Positions 39,757 to 52,697 of a stretch of DNA of 64,000 bases are shown piece by piece; the first letter of the stretch is position 1, and each line of letters starts with the position of its first letter. The stretch spans positions 1,488,001-1,552,000 of the forward strand of contig NZ_LN831029.1 in the NCBI RefSeq assembly GCF_001457475.1, read 5' to 3'. Under the pieces are notes generated by a model, which was given only the letters and a program-made list of their open reading frames with translations, searched no databases and was not told the origin of the DNA. A program made the translations under genes and the position numbers. The DNA is from Achromobacter xylosoxidans. GTDB lineage: Bacteria > Pseudomonadota > Gammaproteobacteria > Burkholderiales > Burkholderiaceae_B.

Positions 39757-41013
39757 ATGGAACTAAACCTGCTGGCTCTGGAAACCTCTTCGTCGCGCTG
39801 CGGCGTGGCCCTTTTGCGCGCCTTCGACGGGCGGCTGGAGGTCGCCGTTCGCGAACACGAGGGCTCCCAGGAGCACGCGGAACGCCTTTTGCCCATGGCC
39901 AACGAACTGCTGGCCGAGGCCGGCCTGGCGCCCGGCGCCCTGCAGGCGGTGGCGTTCGGCCAGGGGCCGGGCGGCTTTACCGGGCTGCGCGTGGCCTGCG
40001 GCGTGGCCCAGGGCATGGCCATGGGGCTGGGGATCCCGGTATTGCCGGTGGTGTCGCACCAGGCCGTGGCCGCCCAGGCGGGCGGCGTGCCGGACGACGC
40101 CATCGTGGTGGCGCTGGACGCCCGCATGAATGAAGTCTACCTGGCGGTCTATCGCCCGGTTGCCGGCGCCGATGGAGAGTCCGTCTGGGAAACCCTGCAG
40201 GCCCCCTTGCTGATCGCGGCGGCCGAGGTCGTGCCCTGGACGGCGCACCACCTGCCCGCGTGGTCCCGCGCCGCTGGCCGGGCGCTGCAGCCCCTGCTGG
40301 CGGGCGATGCCTGGGATGCCTACGCCGCGGACATGTCGATACCGGCCGGATGGCGGCGCGCCGGCGAGGCGCAGCGGCCCGAGGCCGCCAGCGTCGCCCG
40401 CCTGGCGCGCCAGGCCTGGTCGCGGGGCGAGGCCGTCGCGCCGGAGCAGGCCGCGCCGCTCTACGTCCGAGACAAAGTGGCTTTCACCACCGCGGAACGC
40501 CTGCGGGGCGAGGGCGGCAACCCCAAGGCGCAATCCACGCTGGCGCCGGCATATCCCCAGCCGCTGACCGACGCCGACCTGGACGAGGTGGTGGCCCTGG
40601 AGGCCAATGTCCAGTCGTTTCCCTGGACCCGCGGCAACTTCGCCGACGCGCTGGCGGCCGGCTATGGCGCCTGGACATTGCGCCGTGATGGCCGCGTGGC
40701 CGGTTTCTGTATCCTGATGTTTGCGCCCGACGTGGCCCATCTGCTGGTGATCGCGGTGGCGCGCAGCCTGCACCGCCAGGGGCTGGGCAGCGTCCTGCTC
40801 GACTGGTGCGAACAGCAGGCGCGCGAGCGCAGCCTGGACGGCGTGCTGCTCGAAGTGCGCCCATCCAATACCGCGGCGGTCGAGTTCTACAAGGCCCGCG
40901 GCTACCTGCAGATCGGCCTGCGGCGTGGCTACTATCCGGCCGAAAAGGGCGGACGCGAGGATGCCCTGGTGATGCAGAAGCGCCTGGACAGGCCCAAGGG
41001 AGCGATGGCGTGA
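39757..41013 (+). CDS. tsaB: Bifunctional TsaB / RimI fusion (t6A synthesis factor and ribosomal S18 acetyltransferase)
   Basis: 418 residues from ATG 39757 (MELNLLALETSSS); an upstream start at 39700 would add a non-conserved leader. Residues 1 to about 245 are TsaB, with LALETSSSRCGVAL and GQGPGGFTGLRV of the ASKHA fold; TsaB dimerises with TsaD to make N6-threonylcarbamoyladenosine at tRNA position 37. After a linker, residues about 265-410 are a GNAT acetyltransferase with the acetyl-CoA loop RQGLGS and the C-terminal FYKARGYLQIGLRRGYY segment typical of RimI. In many bacteria tsaB and rimI are adjacent genes; here they are one frame. Confidence 0.92.
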   Translation: MELNLLALETSSSRCGVALLRAFDGRLEVAVREHEGSQEHAERLLPMANELLAEAGLAPGALQAVAFGQGPGGFTGLRVACGVAQGMAMGLGIPVLPVVSHQAVAAQAGGVPDDAIVVALDARMNEVYLAVYRPVAGADGESVWETLQAPLLIAAAEVVPWTAHHLPAWSRAAGRALQPLLAGDAWDAYAADMSIPAGWRRAGEAQRPEAASVARLARQAWSRGEAVAPEQAAPLYVRDKVAFTTAERLRGEGGNPKAQSTLAPAYPQPLTDADLDEVVALEANVQSFPWTRGNFADALAAGYGAWTLRRDGRVAGFCILMFAPDVAHLLVIAVARSLHRQGLGSVLLDWCEQQARERSLDGVLLEVRPSNTAAVEFYKARGYLQIGLRRGYYPAEKGGREDALVMQKRLDRPKGAMA

Positions 41014-41942
41014 CGGCCCCGAACCCCACGCAGTCGGCGGCCGCGCCTCGCGTCAATCCGCTGCAGCGCCTGTGGCTGCGCGAGCTGGGCATGGAGCGCC
41101 TGTGGCTGCGCCCGGCGCCGCGGCCCGCGGTCGCGTCCGAGGCCCAGGCCGTTGTTTCCAAACAGGATTCGCCGGCAATGGCGACGCCGGGCGGCGCGCC
41201 GCCGGCACCGGTCCGCGACGCCGCGCCAGCGCCGGCGGCCGTGGCATCGCCCGTCGCCGCGCGTCCCGCCGGGCCCGGCCCGGGCCTGCGCAATGGCCCG
41301 CCGCCCAAGCCGGCGCCCAAGCCCGAGGTCGCGGCCGACGCCGCCCCGCTGCCGATTCCGGTGGCCGAAGCGGTCAAGAACGCCAACCTGGACGAATTGC
41401 GCGAACAGGTGGTGGCCTGCACTGCCTGCGGCCTTTGCAGCGGGCGGCGCCATGCGGTGTTCGGCCACGGCGGCCAGCAGCCCACGCGCTGGCTGGTGGT
41501 GGGCGAGGCGCCCGGCGAACAGGAAGACCGCCAAGGCCAGCCTTTCGTCGGCCGTTCCGGGCAATTGCTGGACTCGATGTTGTCGGCGGTAGGCATGAGC
41601 CGCGAGCGCGATGTATTCATCGCCAACGTGATCAAGTGCCGGCCCCCGGGCAACCGCAATCCCAAGCCCGAGGAAATCGCGGCTTGCAGTCCTTACCTGA
41701 TGCGCCAGATCGCGCTGCTCAAGCCCGAGCGCATCCTGGTGCTGGGCCGGTTCGCGGCCCAGACGCTGCTGGGCACGGACGCGACCATCGGCAGCCTGCG
41801 CGGCCGCGTGCACCAGATGAAGACGGAAGAGGGGCGCGAGATCCCGGTGATCGTGAGCTATCACCCGGCCTATCTGCTGCGCAGTCCGGCCGAGAAGGCG
41901 CGCGCCTGGCAAGACCTGAAACTGGCGGCCCGGCAGCTCTAG
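41010..41942 (+). CDS. Uracil-DNA glycosylase, family 4 (Fe-S)
   Basis: 310 residues from GTG 41010, which overlaps the tsaB-rimI stop (GTGA); ATG 41091 is an alternative. The first 115 residues are Ala/Pro-rich and probably disordered. The catalytic domain then has the cluster motif CTACGLC, motif A GEAPGEQED, NVIKCRPPGNRNP, and motif B SYHPAYLLRSP, as in 4Fe-4S uracil-DNA glycosylases that remove uracil from DNA. It is coupled to the preceding gene. Confidence 0.9.
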   Translation: MTAPNPTQSAAAPRVNPLQRLWLRELGMERLWLRPAPRPAVASEAQAVVSKQDSPAMATPGGAPPAPVRDAAPAPAAVASPVAARPAGPGPGLRNGPPPKPAPKPEVAADAAPLPIPVAEAVKNANLDELREQVVACTACGLCSGRRHAVFGHGGQQPTRWLVVGEAPGEQEDRQGQPFVGRSGQLLDSMLSAVGMSRERDVFIANVIKCRPPGNRNPKPEEIAACSPYLMRQIALLKPERILVLGRFAAQTLLGTDATIGSLRGRVHQMKTEEGREIPVIVSYHPAYLLRSPAEKARAWQDLKLAARQL

Positions 41943-42006
41943 ACCGGGCCCGGCCGGCAAGGCCGCCAATGGGCGGGGCCGCAAGGGCGGCCCGCCGCGA
42001 TGATGA

Positions 42007-43323
42007 TCAGCGCGTGTGCGGGTCGAGCGCGTGGCCGTGGCCTTCCTGGCCGATCTGGTCATGCAGCTCGGGGTTGGCCGCCAGGTTGCGCCGGCTCCAG
42101 CGCATGAACACCACCATCAGCACGGCCACCACGGTGCCGAAGATCACGATGATGATGTTGATCGGCAGTTGCAGCCACAGCAGCAGGGTGTACATGGCCA
42201 CCATCAGCAGGATGTTGAGCTGCTCGTTGAAGTTCTGCACCGCGATCGAATGGCCGGCCGACAGCAGCACGTGGCCGCGGTGTTGCAGCAGGGCGTTCAT
42301 GGGCACCACGAAAAAGCCCGCCAGCCCGCCGGTGATCAGCAGCAGCAGGTAGACGCTCCAGGGCGAATAGACCAGCGGCATCAGCAGCACCACCAGCCCC
42401 ATGGCCGCGCCCACCGGCAGCACCGCCAGGGCGCGCCGCAGCGGAATGCGGCCGGCCAGGATCGAACCCACCACCGTGCCCAGGGCGGCCACGCCCATCA
42501 GCATCGAGGCCTTGTCCAGCTGGTAGCCCAGGTGGCTGCGGCCCCATTCGATGACGATCAGTTGCAGCGTCGCGCCGGCGCCCCAGAACAGGGTGGTGAC
42601 GGCCAGGGAAATCTGCCCCAGCTTGTCCTTCCAGAGCACGCGGACGTAGCCCCAGAAGGTGCGCATCAGCTTGACCGGGTTCTTCTGCTGCGGCGGATAG
42701 CGCACGTGGGTCGGCGGGATCAGCAAATTGCACAGCGCCGCCAGCAGGTAGACGAAGGCGATGACCAGGATGGCCGCCTCGGCCGGCGTGTGGACCAGCT
42801 TGCCGATGAAGGAATGTTGCAGCAGCGCGGTCGATACCGTGGTCGAGATCAGCAGGCCGCCCAGCACCGTGCCCAGGATGATGGAGAAGACGGTAAGGCC
42901 TTCGATCCAGCTGTTGCCCTTGACCAGCATGGTGGGGGGCAGCATTTCGGTGACGATGCCGTACTTGGCGGGGGAGTAGGCCGCCGCGCCGATGCCCACC
43001 ACGCCGTAGGCGGCGCAGACCAGGTAGGTCTGGTATTCAGGGGCGACGCCGATGCTGGCGTACGAGAACATGAGCAGACAGCCGGCCACCTTCAGGGCGT
43101 TGGTGGAGAACATCACGCGGCCCTTGGGGTAGGAGTCGGCGATGGCGCCGACGAAGGCCGCCAGCACCACGTAGGCCAGCGCGAAGGACCATTTCATGAT
43201 CGGGGCCAGCCAGTCCGGGCCGTGCAGTTCCTGTATCAGGGCGATCGCGGCGATGAATAGCGCGTTGTCCGCCAATGACGAGAAGGCCTGCGCGGCCATG
43301 ACCAGATAGAAACCTCGTTTCAA
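42007..43323 (-). CDS. lplT: Lysophospholipid transporter LplT
   Basis: 438 residues with about 12 membrane helices in a major-facilitator layout. It begins MKRGFYLVMAAQAFSSLADNA, closely like LplT, and has the YSPAKYGIVTEMLP and NSWIEGLTVFSIILG segments. It flips lysophospholipids such as lysophosphatidylethanolamine across the inner membrane for re-acylation. In enterics lplT is coupled with aas; here no acyltransferase gene is adjacent. It converges with the glycosylase gene across 64 bases holding a GC hairpin near 41971-41996. Confidence 0.9.
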   Translation of the reverse strand: MKRGFYLVMAAQAFSSLADNALFIAAIALIQELHGPDWLAPIMKWSFALAYVVLAAFVGAIADSYPKGRVMFSTNALKVAGCLLMFSYASIGVAPEYQTYLVCAAYGVVGIGAAAYSPAKYGIVTEMLPPTMLVKGNSWIEGLTVFSIILGTVLGGLLISTTVSTALLQHSFIGKLVHTPAEAAILVIAFVYLLAALCNLLIPPTHVRYPPQQKNPVKLMRTFWGYVRVLWKDKLGQISLAVTTLFWGAGATLQLIVIEWGRSHLGYQLDKASMLMGVAALGTVVGSILAGRIPLRRALAVLPVGAAMGLVVLLMPLVYSPWSVYLLLLITGGLAGFFVVPMNALLQHRGHVLLSAGHSIAVQNFNEQLNILLMVAMYTLLLWLQLPINIIIVIFGTVVAVLMVVFMRWSRRNLAANPELHDQIGQEGHGHALDPHTR

Positions 43324-43635
43324 GAATGTCCCCGTACTTTGACCTGAGCCCGGTCGGTCTGCGTGAAAATTATGCGTCTTGCGAAAAAGTGTCAGCGAGT
43401 ATAGCCCGTGGCGCAGGTAGGGCTATTCAGCGTTTGCCCGCGGGTTGCGGCAGGTCAGGCGGCGCGCGGCAAGGGGGAGGGCAGTCCCCGGCTTGACCGT
43501 TGTTCACGTTTGGGGACAGACTGCCTGCGGTATCATACGACCCATCCGCGAGCCGGCCCTCCAGGGGCCGGTTTGCAATGTGTGCGGCAGGTCCGTTAAC
43601 GCCTTTCGTTCAACCCACCCCGTCGTCATCGTACT
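43324..43635. promoter_or_regulatory. Divergent lplT/smc control region
   Basis: Non-coding interval of 312 bases. On the reverse strand CTGACA with a CATAAT about 15-16 bases further is a fair promoter for lplT, lying around 43370-43396. On the forward strand TATCAT (43531-43536) with TTGGGG upstream is a weak candidate for smc, leaving a leader of about 95 bases. Nothing else was recognised. Confidence 0.3.
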
Positions 43636-46600
43636 GTGCGTCTTACTCAGCTCAAACTCGCCGGCTTCAAGTCCTTCGTCGATCCCACCGTGATTCCCGT
43701 GCCCAGCCAGCTGGTGGGCGTGGTGGGCCCCAATGGCTGCGGCAAATCGAACATCATCGATGCGGTGCGCTGGGTGCTGGGCGAGGCCAAGGCCTCGGAA
43801 CTGCGCGGCGAGTCCATGCAGGACGTCATCTTCAACGGCTCGGGCAACCGCAAGCCGGCGGCCCGGGCCTCGGTCGAAATGGTGTTCGACAACAGCGAAG
43901 GCCGCGCCGCCGGGCAATGGAGCACCTACGCCGAAATCGCCGTGCGCCGCGTGCTGACGCGCGACGGCACCAGCAGCTACTTCGTCAACAACCAGCAGGT
44001 CCGCCGCCGCGACATCCACGACATCTTCCTGGGCACCGGCCTGGGCGCGCGCGGCTACGCCATCATCGGCCAGGGCATGATCAACCGACTGATCGAGGCG
44101 CGCCCCGAGGAACTGCGGGTGTTCCTGGAAGAAGCCGCCGGCGTGTCGCGCTACAAGGAGCGCCGCCGCGAGACCGAAAACCGCCTGTCCGACACGCGCG
44201 AGAACCTGACCCGCGTCGAAGACATCCTGCGCGAACTGAACAGCCAGCTGGAAAAGCTGGAAGCCCAGGCCGAGGTCGCCACGCGCTACCGCGAACTGCA
44301 GGCAGACGGCGAAAAGAAACAGCATGCGCTGTGGTTCCTGAAGGAAACCGGCGCGCGCGAAGAGCGCGCCAAGAAGGCCCAGGAAATGGCCCAGGCCCAG
44401 AACGAGCTGGAAGCCGCCATCGCCGGCCTGCGCGCCGGCGAGGCCGCGCTCGAATCCCGGCGCCAGGCCCATTACGCCGCCAGCGACGCGGTCCACACCG
44501 CCCAGGGCGCGCTGTACGAGGCCAACGCCCAGGTCAGCCGCCTCGAGGCCGAGATCCGCCACGTGGTGGATTCCCGCAACCGCCTGCAGGCGCGGCGCGA
44601 CCAGCTGCAGCAGCAGATCGCCGAATGGAACAGCCAGCGCGAGCACTGCGCCGAGCAGATCGCCCAGGCCGAAGAAGACCTGGCCGCCGGCGCCGCCCGC
44701 ACCGAAGAGGCGCGCGCCGCCGCCGAGGACGCCCAGGCCGCGCTGCCGTCGGTCGAGCAGCGCGTGCGCGAAGCCGCCTCCGGCCGCGACGAGATGCGCG
44801 CCGCCCTGGCCCGCGTGGAACAGAACCTGGCCTTGGTGGCGCAAACCCAGCGCGATGCCGACCGCCAGATGCAGGCCCTGGAGCAGCGCCGCGAGCGCCT
44901 GCAGCAGGAACTGCGCGAATTGCACAGCCCTGACCCGGTGCGCCTGGAGCAACTGGCCGGCGATCGCGTCGCCGGCGAGGAACAGCTCGAGGAGGCCCAG
45001 GCGGAACTGGCCACCCTGGAAGGCAAGGTGCCGGACGCCGACGCCGAGCGCAGCCGCGCCCAGGCCGCCGCCCAGACCGATGCGCAGAACCTGGCCCGCC
45101 TGGAAGCCCGCCTGTCGGCCCTGGTGAAGCTGCAGGAAGACGTGCAGAAGCAGGGCGCCCTGGAACCCTGGCTGGCCAAGCACGAGCTGGCCGGCCTGTC
45201 GCGCCTGTGGCAGAAGCTGCACATCGAGCCGGGCTGGGAAACCGCGCTGGAAGCCGCCCTGCGCGAACGCATGGCCTCCCTTGAAGTGCGCAGCCTGGAC
45301 TGGGCCCGCGCCTTTTCCGACGACGCGCCGCCCGCCCGCCTGGCCTTCTACCAATTGCCCCCCGCGGCGCCCGCCCCGGCGGCGCCCGCGGGCCTGACGC
45401 CGCTGGCCAGCCTGCTGCGCATCACCGATCCCGATCTGCGCACGCTGCTCAATGACTGGCTGGCCGGCATCTATACCGCCACCGACCTGGCCCAGGCCCT
45501 GGCGACCCGCGCCACGCTGCCGGCCGGCGCCGCCTGCGTGGTCAAGGCCGGCCACCTGGTGGATGCGCACAGCGTGCGCTTCTACGCCCCGGATTCCGAA
45601 CAGGCCGGCCTGCTGGCGCGCCAGCAGGAGATCGAAAACCTGCAACGCGAGATCAAGGCGCAGCAACTGATCGCCGACCAGGCCCGCGCCGCTGTCGCCC
45701 GCGCCGAAGTGGCCTGGCAACAGGTGAGCCAGGCGATCGCGCCGGCGCGCCAGCGGGTTGCCGAAGTGACCCGCCGGGTGCACGACATCCAGCTGGAACA
45801 CTCGCGCCTGCAGCAGCAGGCCGAGCAGTCCGGCCAGCACGCCGCGCGCTTGCGCCAGGATCTCGAAGAGATCGCGGCCCACGAAGAAGACCTGCGCGCC
45901 ACCCGCGAAGAGGCCGAGGCCCGCTTCGAGGCGCTCGACGAGGAGCTGGCCGAACACCAGTCCCGTTTCGCCGACGCCGAAATGGATGGCGAAACCCTCG
46001 CCGCCCAGGCCGAGGCCGCCCGCGCCCGCCTGCGCGAACTCGAGCGCGCCGCCCAGGAAGCCGAGTTCGCCGAGCGCGGCATCCAGGTCCGCATCACCGA
46101 CCTGCAACGCAACCAGCAGCTGGCGGCCGACCAGAGCCAGCGCGGCAGCGTCGAACTCGAACAATTGCTGGCTGACCTGGTCGACCTGGACGCCTCGGCC
46201 TCCCAGGCCGGCTTGCAGGACGCCCTGGAAGTGCGCGCCGAGCGCGAAGAGGCGCTGTCGCGCGCCCGCCAGGAAATGGAAAACCTGGCGGCGCTGCTGC
46301 GTGGCGCCGACGAAGACCGGCTGCAACAGGAACGCACGCTCGAGCCGCGCCGCGCCCGCATCACCGAATTGCAGCTGCAGGAACAGGCCGCGCGCCTGGC
46401 CGAGGAACAATTCACCGAGCAGCTCAACGCCCGCGAGGTCGACCGCGAGGCCCTGGCCCAGGACCTGGCCAACCAGCCGGACGAATGGCGCCGCGCCAGC
46501 TGGCTGCAATCGGAAGTCACCCGCATTTCGCGCCAGATCGAGTCGCTTGGCTCGGTCAACCTGGCCGCGCTGGACGAGCTGAACACGTCGCGCGAGCGCA

Positions 46601-47169
46601 AGGGCTTCCTGGACGACCAGCACCAGGACCTGATGACCGCCATCGAGACCCTGGAAGACGCGATCCGCAAGATCGACCGCGAAACCCGCGAGTTGCTGCA
46701 AGAGACCTTCAACGTCGTCAACGGCCACTTCGGCGAACTGTTCCCCAAGCTGTTCGGCGGCGGCGAGGCCAAGCTGACCATGACCGGCGAGGAAATCCTC
46801 GATGCCGGCGTGCAGGTCATGGCGCAGCCGCCCGGCAAGCGCAACAGCACCATCCATCTGCTGTCGGGGGGCGAAAAGGCGCTGACCGCCACCGCGTTGG
46901 TGTTCGCGCTGTTCAAGCTGAACCCCGCGCCGTTCTGCCTGCTGGACGAGGTGGACGCGCCGCTGGACGACGCCAATACCGAGCGCTACGCCAATCTGGT
47001 CGCCAACATGAGCGAGCAGACCCAGTTCCTGTTCATCTCGCACAACAAGATCGCGATGCAGATGGCCAAGCAGCTGATCGGCGTCACCATGCAAGAGCAG
47101 GGGGTTTCGCGTATCGTTGCGGTAGACATAGATTCGGCCGTCCAGATGATGGCCTCCGAAGCGGCATAA
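43636..47169 (+). CDS. smc: Chromosome segregation protein SMC
   Basis: 1177 residues from GTG 43636 (reads RLTQLKLAGFKSF after the start). Walker A GPNGCGKS is at residues 31-38; long Ala/Glu/Arg-rich coiled coils flank a hinge (about 500-650, with LEVRSLDWARAF); the signature LSGGEKAL is at 1076-1083 and Walker B FCLLDEVDAPLDD follows. As a dimer it organises and helps segregate the chromosome, normally with ScpA and ScpB, which are not in the window. It is the first gene of smc-zipA-ligA. Confidence 0.95.
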   Translation: MRLTQLKLAGFKSFVDPTVIPVPSQLVGVVGPNGCGKSNIIDAVRWVLGEAKASELRGESMQDVIFNGSGNRKPAARASVEMVFDNSEGRAAGQWSTYAEIAVRRVLTRDGTSSYFVNNQQVRRRDIHDIFLGTGLGARGYAIIGQGMINRLIEARPEELRVFLEEAAGVSRYKERRRETENRLSDTRENLTRVEDILRELNSQLEKLEAQAEVATRYRELQADGEKKQHALWFLKETGAREERAKKAQEMAQAQNELEAAIAGLRAGEAALESRRQAHYAASDAVHTAQGALYEANAQVSRLEAEIRHVVDSRNRLQARRDQLQQQIAEWNSQREHCAEQIAQAEEDLAAGAARTEEARAAAEDAQAALPSVEQRVREAASGRDEMRAALARVEQNLALVAQTQRDADRQMQALEQRRERLQQELRELHSPDPVRLEQLAGDRVAGEEQLEEAQAELATLEGKVPDADAERSRAQAAAQTDAQNLARLEARLSALVKLQEDVQKQGALEPWLAKHELAGLSRLWQKLHIEPGWETALEAALRERMASLEVRSLDWARAFSDDAPPARLAFYQLPPAAPAPAAPAGLTPLASLLRITDPDLRTLLNDWLAGIYTATDLAQALATRATLPAGAACVVKAGHLVDAHSVRFYAPDSEQAGLLARQQEIENLQREIKAQQLIADQARAAVARAEVAWQQVSQAIAPARQRVAEVTRRVHDIQLEHSRLQQQAEQSGQHAARLRQDLEEIAAHEEDLRATREEAEARFEALDEELAEHQSRFADAEMDGETLAAQAEAARARLRELERAAQEAEFAERGIQVRITDLQRNQQLAADQSQRGSVELEQLLADLVDLDASASQAGLQDALEVRAEREEALSRARQEMENLAALLRGADEDRLQQERTLEPRRARITELQLQEQAARLAEEQFTEQLNAREVDREALAQDLANQPDEWRRASWLQSEVTRISRQIESLGSVNLAALDELNTSRERKGFLDDQHQDLMTAIETLEDAIRKIDRETRELLQETFNVVNGHFGELFPKLFGGGEAKLTMTGEEILDAGVQVMAQPPGKRNSTIHLLSGGEKALTATALVFALFKLNPAPFCLLDEVDAPLDDANTERYANLVANMSEQTQFLFISHNKIAMQMAKQLIGVTMQEQGVSRIVAVDIDSAVQMMASEAA

Positions 47170-47215
47170 ACCCAATATTCAGAATGGCGCCGGCTTCCTG
47201 GCGCGGGATTTACAC

Positions 47216-50379
<3,164 letters not shown>

Positions 50380-50524
50380 TTAATCCGGGCCGCGTTGCCG
50401 GCCCGGCGCCTGGCCCTGTCGAACAGGCCGCCCGCCCTTGGCGCGCGGCCTGTTTCCATTTTCGCCACGCTCGGGGCCGTTCCATCGGGCTTTTGCGGCC
50501 GCCCCGCGAGACGTTCTGCGCGGA

Positions 50525-50557
50525 CAAAAAAAACTGCCCGCGCAAGGCGGGCAGTTT
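50525..50557 (-). terminator. Intrinsic terminator of the msrB-yciB-bolA-parvulin operon
   Basis: AAACTGCCCGC (50531-50541) and GCGGGCAGTTT (50547-50557) with a five-base loop; read on the reverse strand it runs into seven or more T. It lies 20 bases after the parvulin stop and converges on ligA. Confidence 0.9.
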
Positions 50558-50576
50558 CTGCGGAAAGACGCCAGGT

Positions 50577-51353
50577 TTACTGGATCTTGGCCTTCTCGCG
50601 CAGTTCCTTCTGGTAGTCGGCCAGGGTTTGCTGGCGCAGCATTTCTTCCAGTTGGGTGCGGACCTGGTCCAGCGGCGGGAATTCAACCGGACGGGTGTCG
50701 TCGACCATGATGATGTGCCAGCCGAACTGGGTCTGGACCGGCTTGTCGACCAGTTGGCCCTTCTTGAGCTGGGTCACGGCCTGCGCGAACGGCTGGACGT
50801 AGTTGGTGGGGGGCGCCCAACCCAGGTCGCCACCCTTTTCGGCGCTGCCGGGGTCCTTCGAGTTCTTCTTGGCCAGGTCGTCGAACTTGCCCTTGTTGCT
50901 CTTCAACTGGGCCAGCAGGTCGTTGGCGGTCTTTTCGTCTTCGACCAGGATGTGACGGACCTTGTATTCCATCTTGCCGGCCTGTTCTTTCTTGATCTTC
51001 TCGTATTCAGCCGTGACCTTGGCGTCCGACACCGGGTGCTTGGCGAGGTAGTCGGCCATCAGGGCGCGGACCAGGATGCCTTGGCGGGCCAGTTCGATTT
51101 CGGTCTGGACGTCGGCCTGCTTGGCGATGCCGCCGGCTTCGGCGGCCTGCACGAAGACCTGGCGGTTGATCATTTCCTGCTTGACCTGTTCGCGCAGCTG
51201 GGGCGAATCGGTGGCGCCCTGGCTGACCAGCAGCTTGACGAATTGATCCAGGCTCTTCTGCGGAATGGCCTTGCCATTCACGGTGGCGACGTTCTGGGCG
51301 AAAGCGGGCACGGCGATGACGCAGGCGGCGGCCAGCATGACGATGCGTTTCAT
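50577..51353 (-). CDS. Periplasmic parvulin-type peptidyl-prolyl isomerase (Par27-like)
   Basis: 258 residues. A signal peptide ends near VPAFA (about residue 19), then comes a SurA/PrsA-like helical chaperone region, then a parvulin domain (about 130-225) with YKVRHILVEDE, GGDLGW and FGWHIIMVDD. It assists folding of outer-membrane or secreted proteins. In Bordetella pertussis the equivalent Par27 acts on filamentous haemagglutinin export. It is the last gene of a reverse operon with msrB, yciB and bolA. Confidence 0.9.
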   Translation of the reverse strand: MKRIVMLAAACVIAVPAFAQNVATVNGKAIPQKSLDQFVKLLVSQGATDSPQLREQVKQEMINRQVFVQAAEAGGIAKQADVQTEIELARQGILVRALMADYLAKHPVSDAKVTAEYEKIKKEQAGKMEYKVRHILVEDEKTANDLLAQLKSNKGKFDDLAKKNSKDPGSAEKGGDLGWAPPTNYVQPFAQAVTQLKKGQLVDKPVQTQFGWHIIMVDDTRPVEFPPLDQVRTQLEEMLRQQTLADYQKELREKAKIQ

Positions 51354-51370
51354 GAATATCCTTTTACTTT

Positions 51371-51640
51371 CTATTTGGGAGCCTGGGCGTCGAGCGCAAG
51401 CGCATGAATCGGATAGGGGATCAAATCTTGCAGATGATGATACACCAGCCTATGTCGCGCCACGGCGGAGAGTCCCGCAAAGCAAGACGCCACGATGTGG
51501 ACGCGATAATGGCCGGCGCCGTTTTTACTGCCTTCGTGACCGGCATGTAAATGGGAGTCGTCCTGGATGTCCAGGGAAACCGGTTCCAGGACGGCCAGGC
51601 GCTCCCGGATCAGGGTGATGCGGTCGGTGGTCTCTGACAT
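51371..51640 (-). CDS. BolA family protein
   Basis: 89 residues. It has the BolA fold signature DDSHLHAGHEG and the VHIVASCFAGLSAVARHRLVY helix region, with His residues that bind a shared 2Fe-2S cluster with monothiol glutaredoxins. Such proteins serve iron-sulfur trafficking and stress-related regulation. It lies 17 bases before the parvulin gene. Confidence 0.92.
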   Translation of the reverse strand: MSETTDRITLIRERLAVLEPVSLDIQDDSHLHAGHEGSKNGAGHYRVHIVASCFAGLSAVARHRLVYHHLQDLIPYPIHALALDAQAPK

Positions 51641-51716
51641 GGCGTCGATCGTAAAAGTTCCGGCGCGCGGGGCGCGCCCTGGGAGGGAAGCGGGCGCCAG
51701 GCCCGGTCGGGATACG

Positions 51717-52283
51717 TCAGGCCTTGGGCGGGGTGTTGGCGCCGTCGTCGGCCTGGATGTGCTTGCCCAGCCAGATGGACTGGCCGATGACGAAGACGAT
51801 CATCAGGCCCATCAGGCCGAAGGCTTTGAAGCTGACCCACTGGGATTCGGTGAAATGCCCCGAGAACGCCACGTAGAGGTTGATGGCGCCGGCGAACAGG
51901 AAGAAGCCGGCCCAGATCAGGTTGAGCTTGTCCCAGGCGGCGTCCGGCAGCTGGATCTGCTTTTCCATCAGGCGCCGGATCAGGTTGCGACCGAACAGCA
52001 GGCGGGCGAACACCAGGGCGCCGCCGAACAGCCAGTACAGCACCGTCGGTTTCCATTTGATGAAGACGTCGCTGTGCAGCCAGATGGTGGCGCCGCCGAA
52101 CACCAGGATCACGGTCAGGTTGATCCAGTGCATGGCTTCGGTGGCGCGGCCGGTGGCCTTGAGCCAGACGATCTGCAGCACCGCCGCCGCCATGGCCACG
52201 CCGGTCGCCACGAAGATGTCGGTGAACCGGTAGGCCAGGAAGAACAGGAACAGCGGAAAGAGGTCGAACAGGAACTTCTTCAT
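51717..52283 (-). CDS. yciB: Septation protein A / YciB inner-membrane protein
   Basis: 188 residues with five hydrophobic helices, beginning [20 protein letters not shown], and the conserved [20 protein letters not shown] and [11 protein letters not shown] segments. YciB (IspZ) takes part in envelope integrity and septation. Its start overlaps the msrB stop (ATGA). Confidence 0.93.
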   Translation of the reverse strand: MKKFLFDLFPLFLFFLAYRFTDIFVATGVAMAAAVLQIVWLKATGRATEAMHWINLTVILVFGGATIWLHSDVFIKWKPTVLYWLFGGALVFARLLFGRNLIRRLMEKQIQLPDAAWDKLNLIWAGFFLFAGAINLYVAFSGHFTESQWVSFKAFGLMGLMIVFVIGQSIWLGKHIQADDGANTPPKA

Positions 52284-52678
52284 TCTTCTATGGGTTCGAA
52301 CGTCATCGACAGGGAGTTGATGCAGTAGCGCAGGCCGGTGGGCTCGGGGCCGTCGGGGAAGACGTGGCCCAGGTGCGCGTCACAGACGTTGCACAGGACC
52401 TCGGTGCGCACCATGCCGTGGGAGGTGTCGCGTTCCTCGCGCACCAGTTCCGGGTCGAGCGCCTGGAAATAGCTGGGCCAGCCACAGCCGGCGTCGAACT
52501 TGGTGTCCGACGCGAACAGCGCGGTGCCACAGCCCACGCAGCGGTAGATGCCCGGGGTGAAGGTGTTCCAGTAACGCCCGGTGAATGCGCGTTCGGTACC
52601 CTTTTCACGGGTGACGACGTATTCTTCCGGGGACAGCTGGGCCCGCCATTCGGCGTCGGTTTTGCGTACTTTGTCCAT
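52280..52678 (-). CDS. msrB: Peptide-methionine (R)-S-oxide reductase
   Basis: 132 residues from ATG 52678; the open frame extends far upstream into the divergent gene but without homology. Catalytic C119 is in RYCINSLSM, with zinc ligands in CVGCG and [10 protein letters not shown] and the CGWPSY substrate loop. It repairs oxidised methionine in proteins. It is the first gene of the reverse operon, divergent from bioM by 52 bases. Confidence 0.95.
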   Translation of the reverse strand: MDKVRKTDAEWRAQLSPEEYVVTREKGTERAFTGRYWNTFTPGIYRCVGCGTALFASDTKFDAGCGWPSYFQALDPELVREERDTSHGMVRTEVLCNVCDAHLGHVFPDGPEPTGLRYCINSLSMTFEPIEE

Positions 52679-52697
52679 ATCAGCTCTTGGAGTCCCG

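Noticed and set aside
43504..47175. 1223-codon frame opposite smc
   Set aside because: Gly/Leu/Gln-rich shadow of the coiled-coil codons; smc itself is unambiguous.
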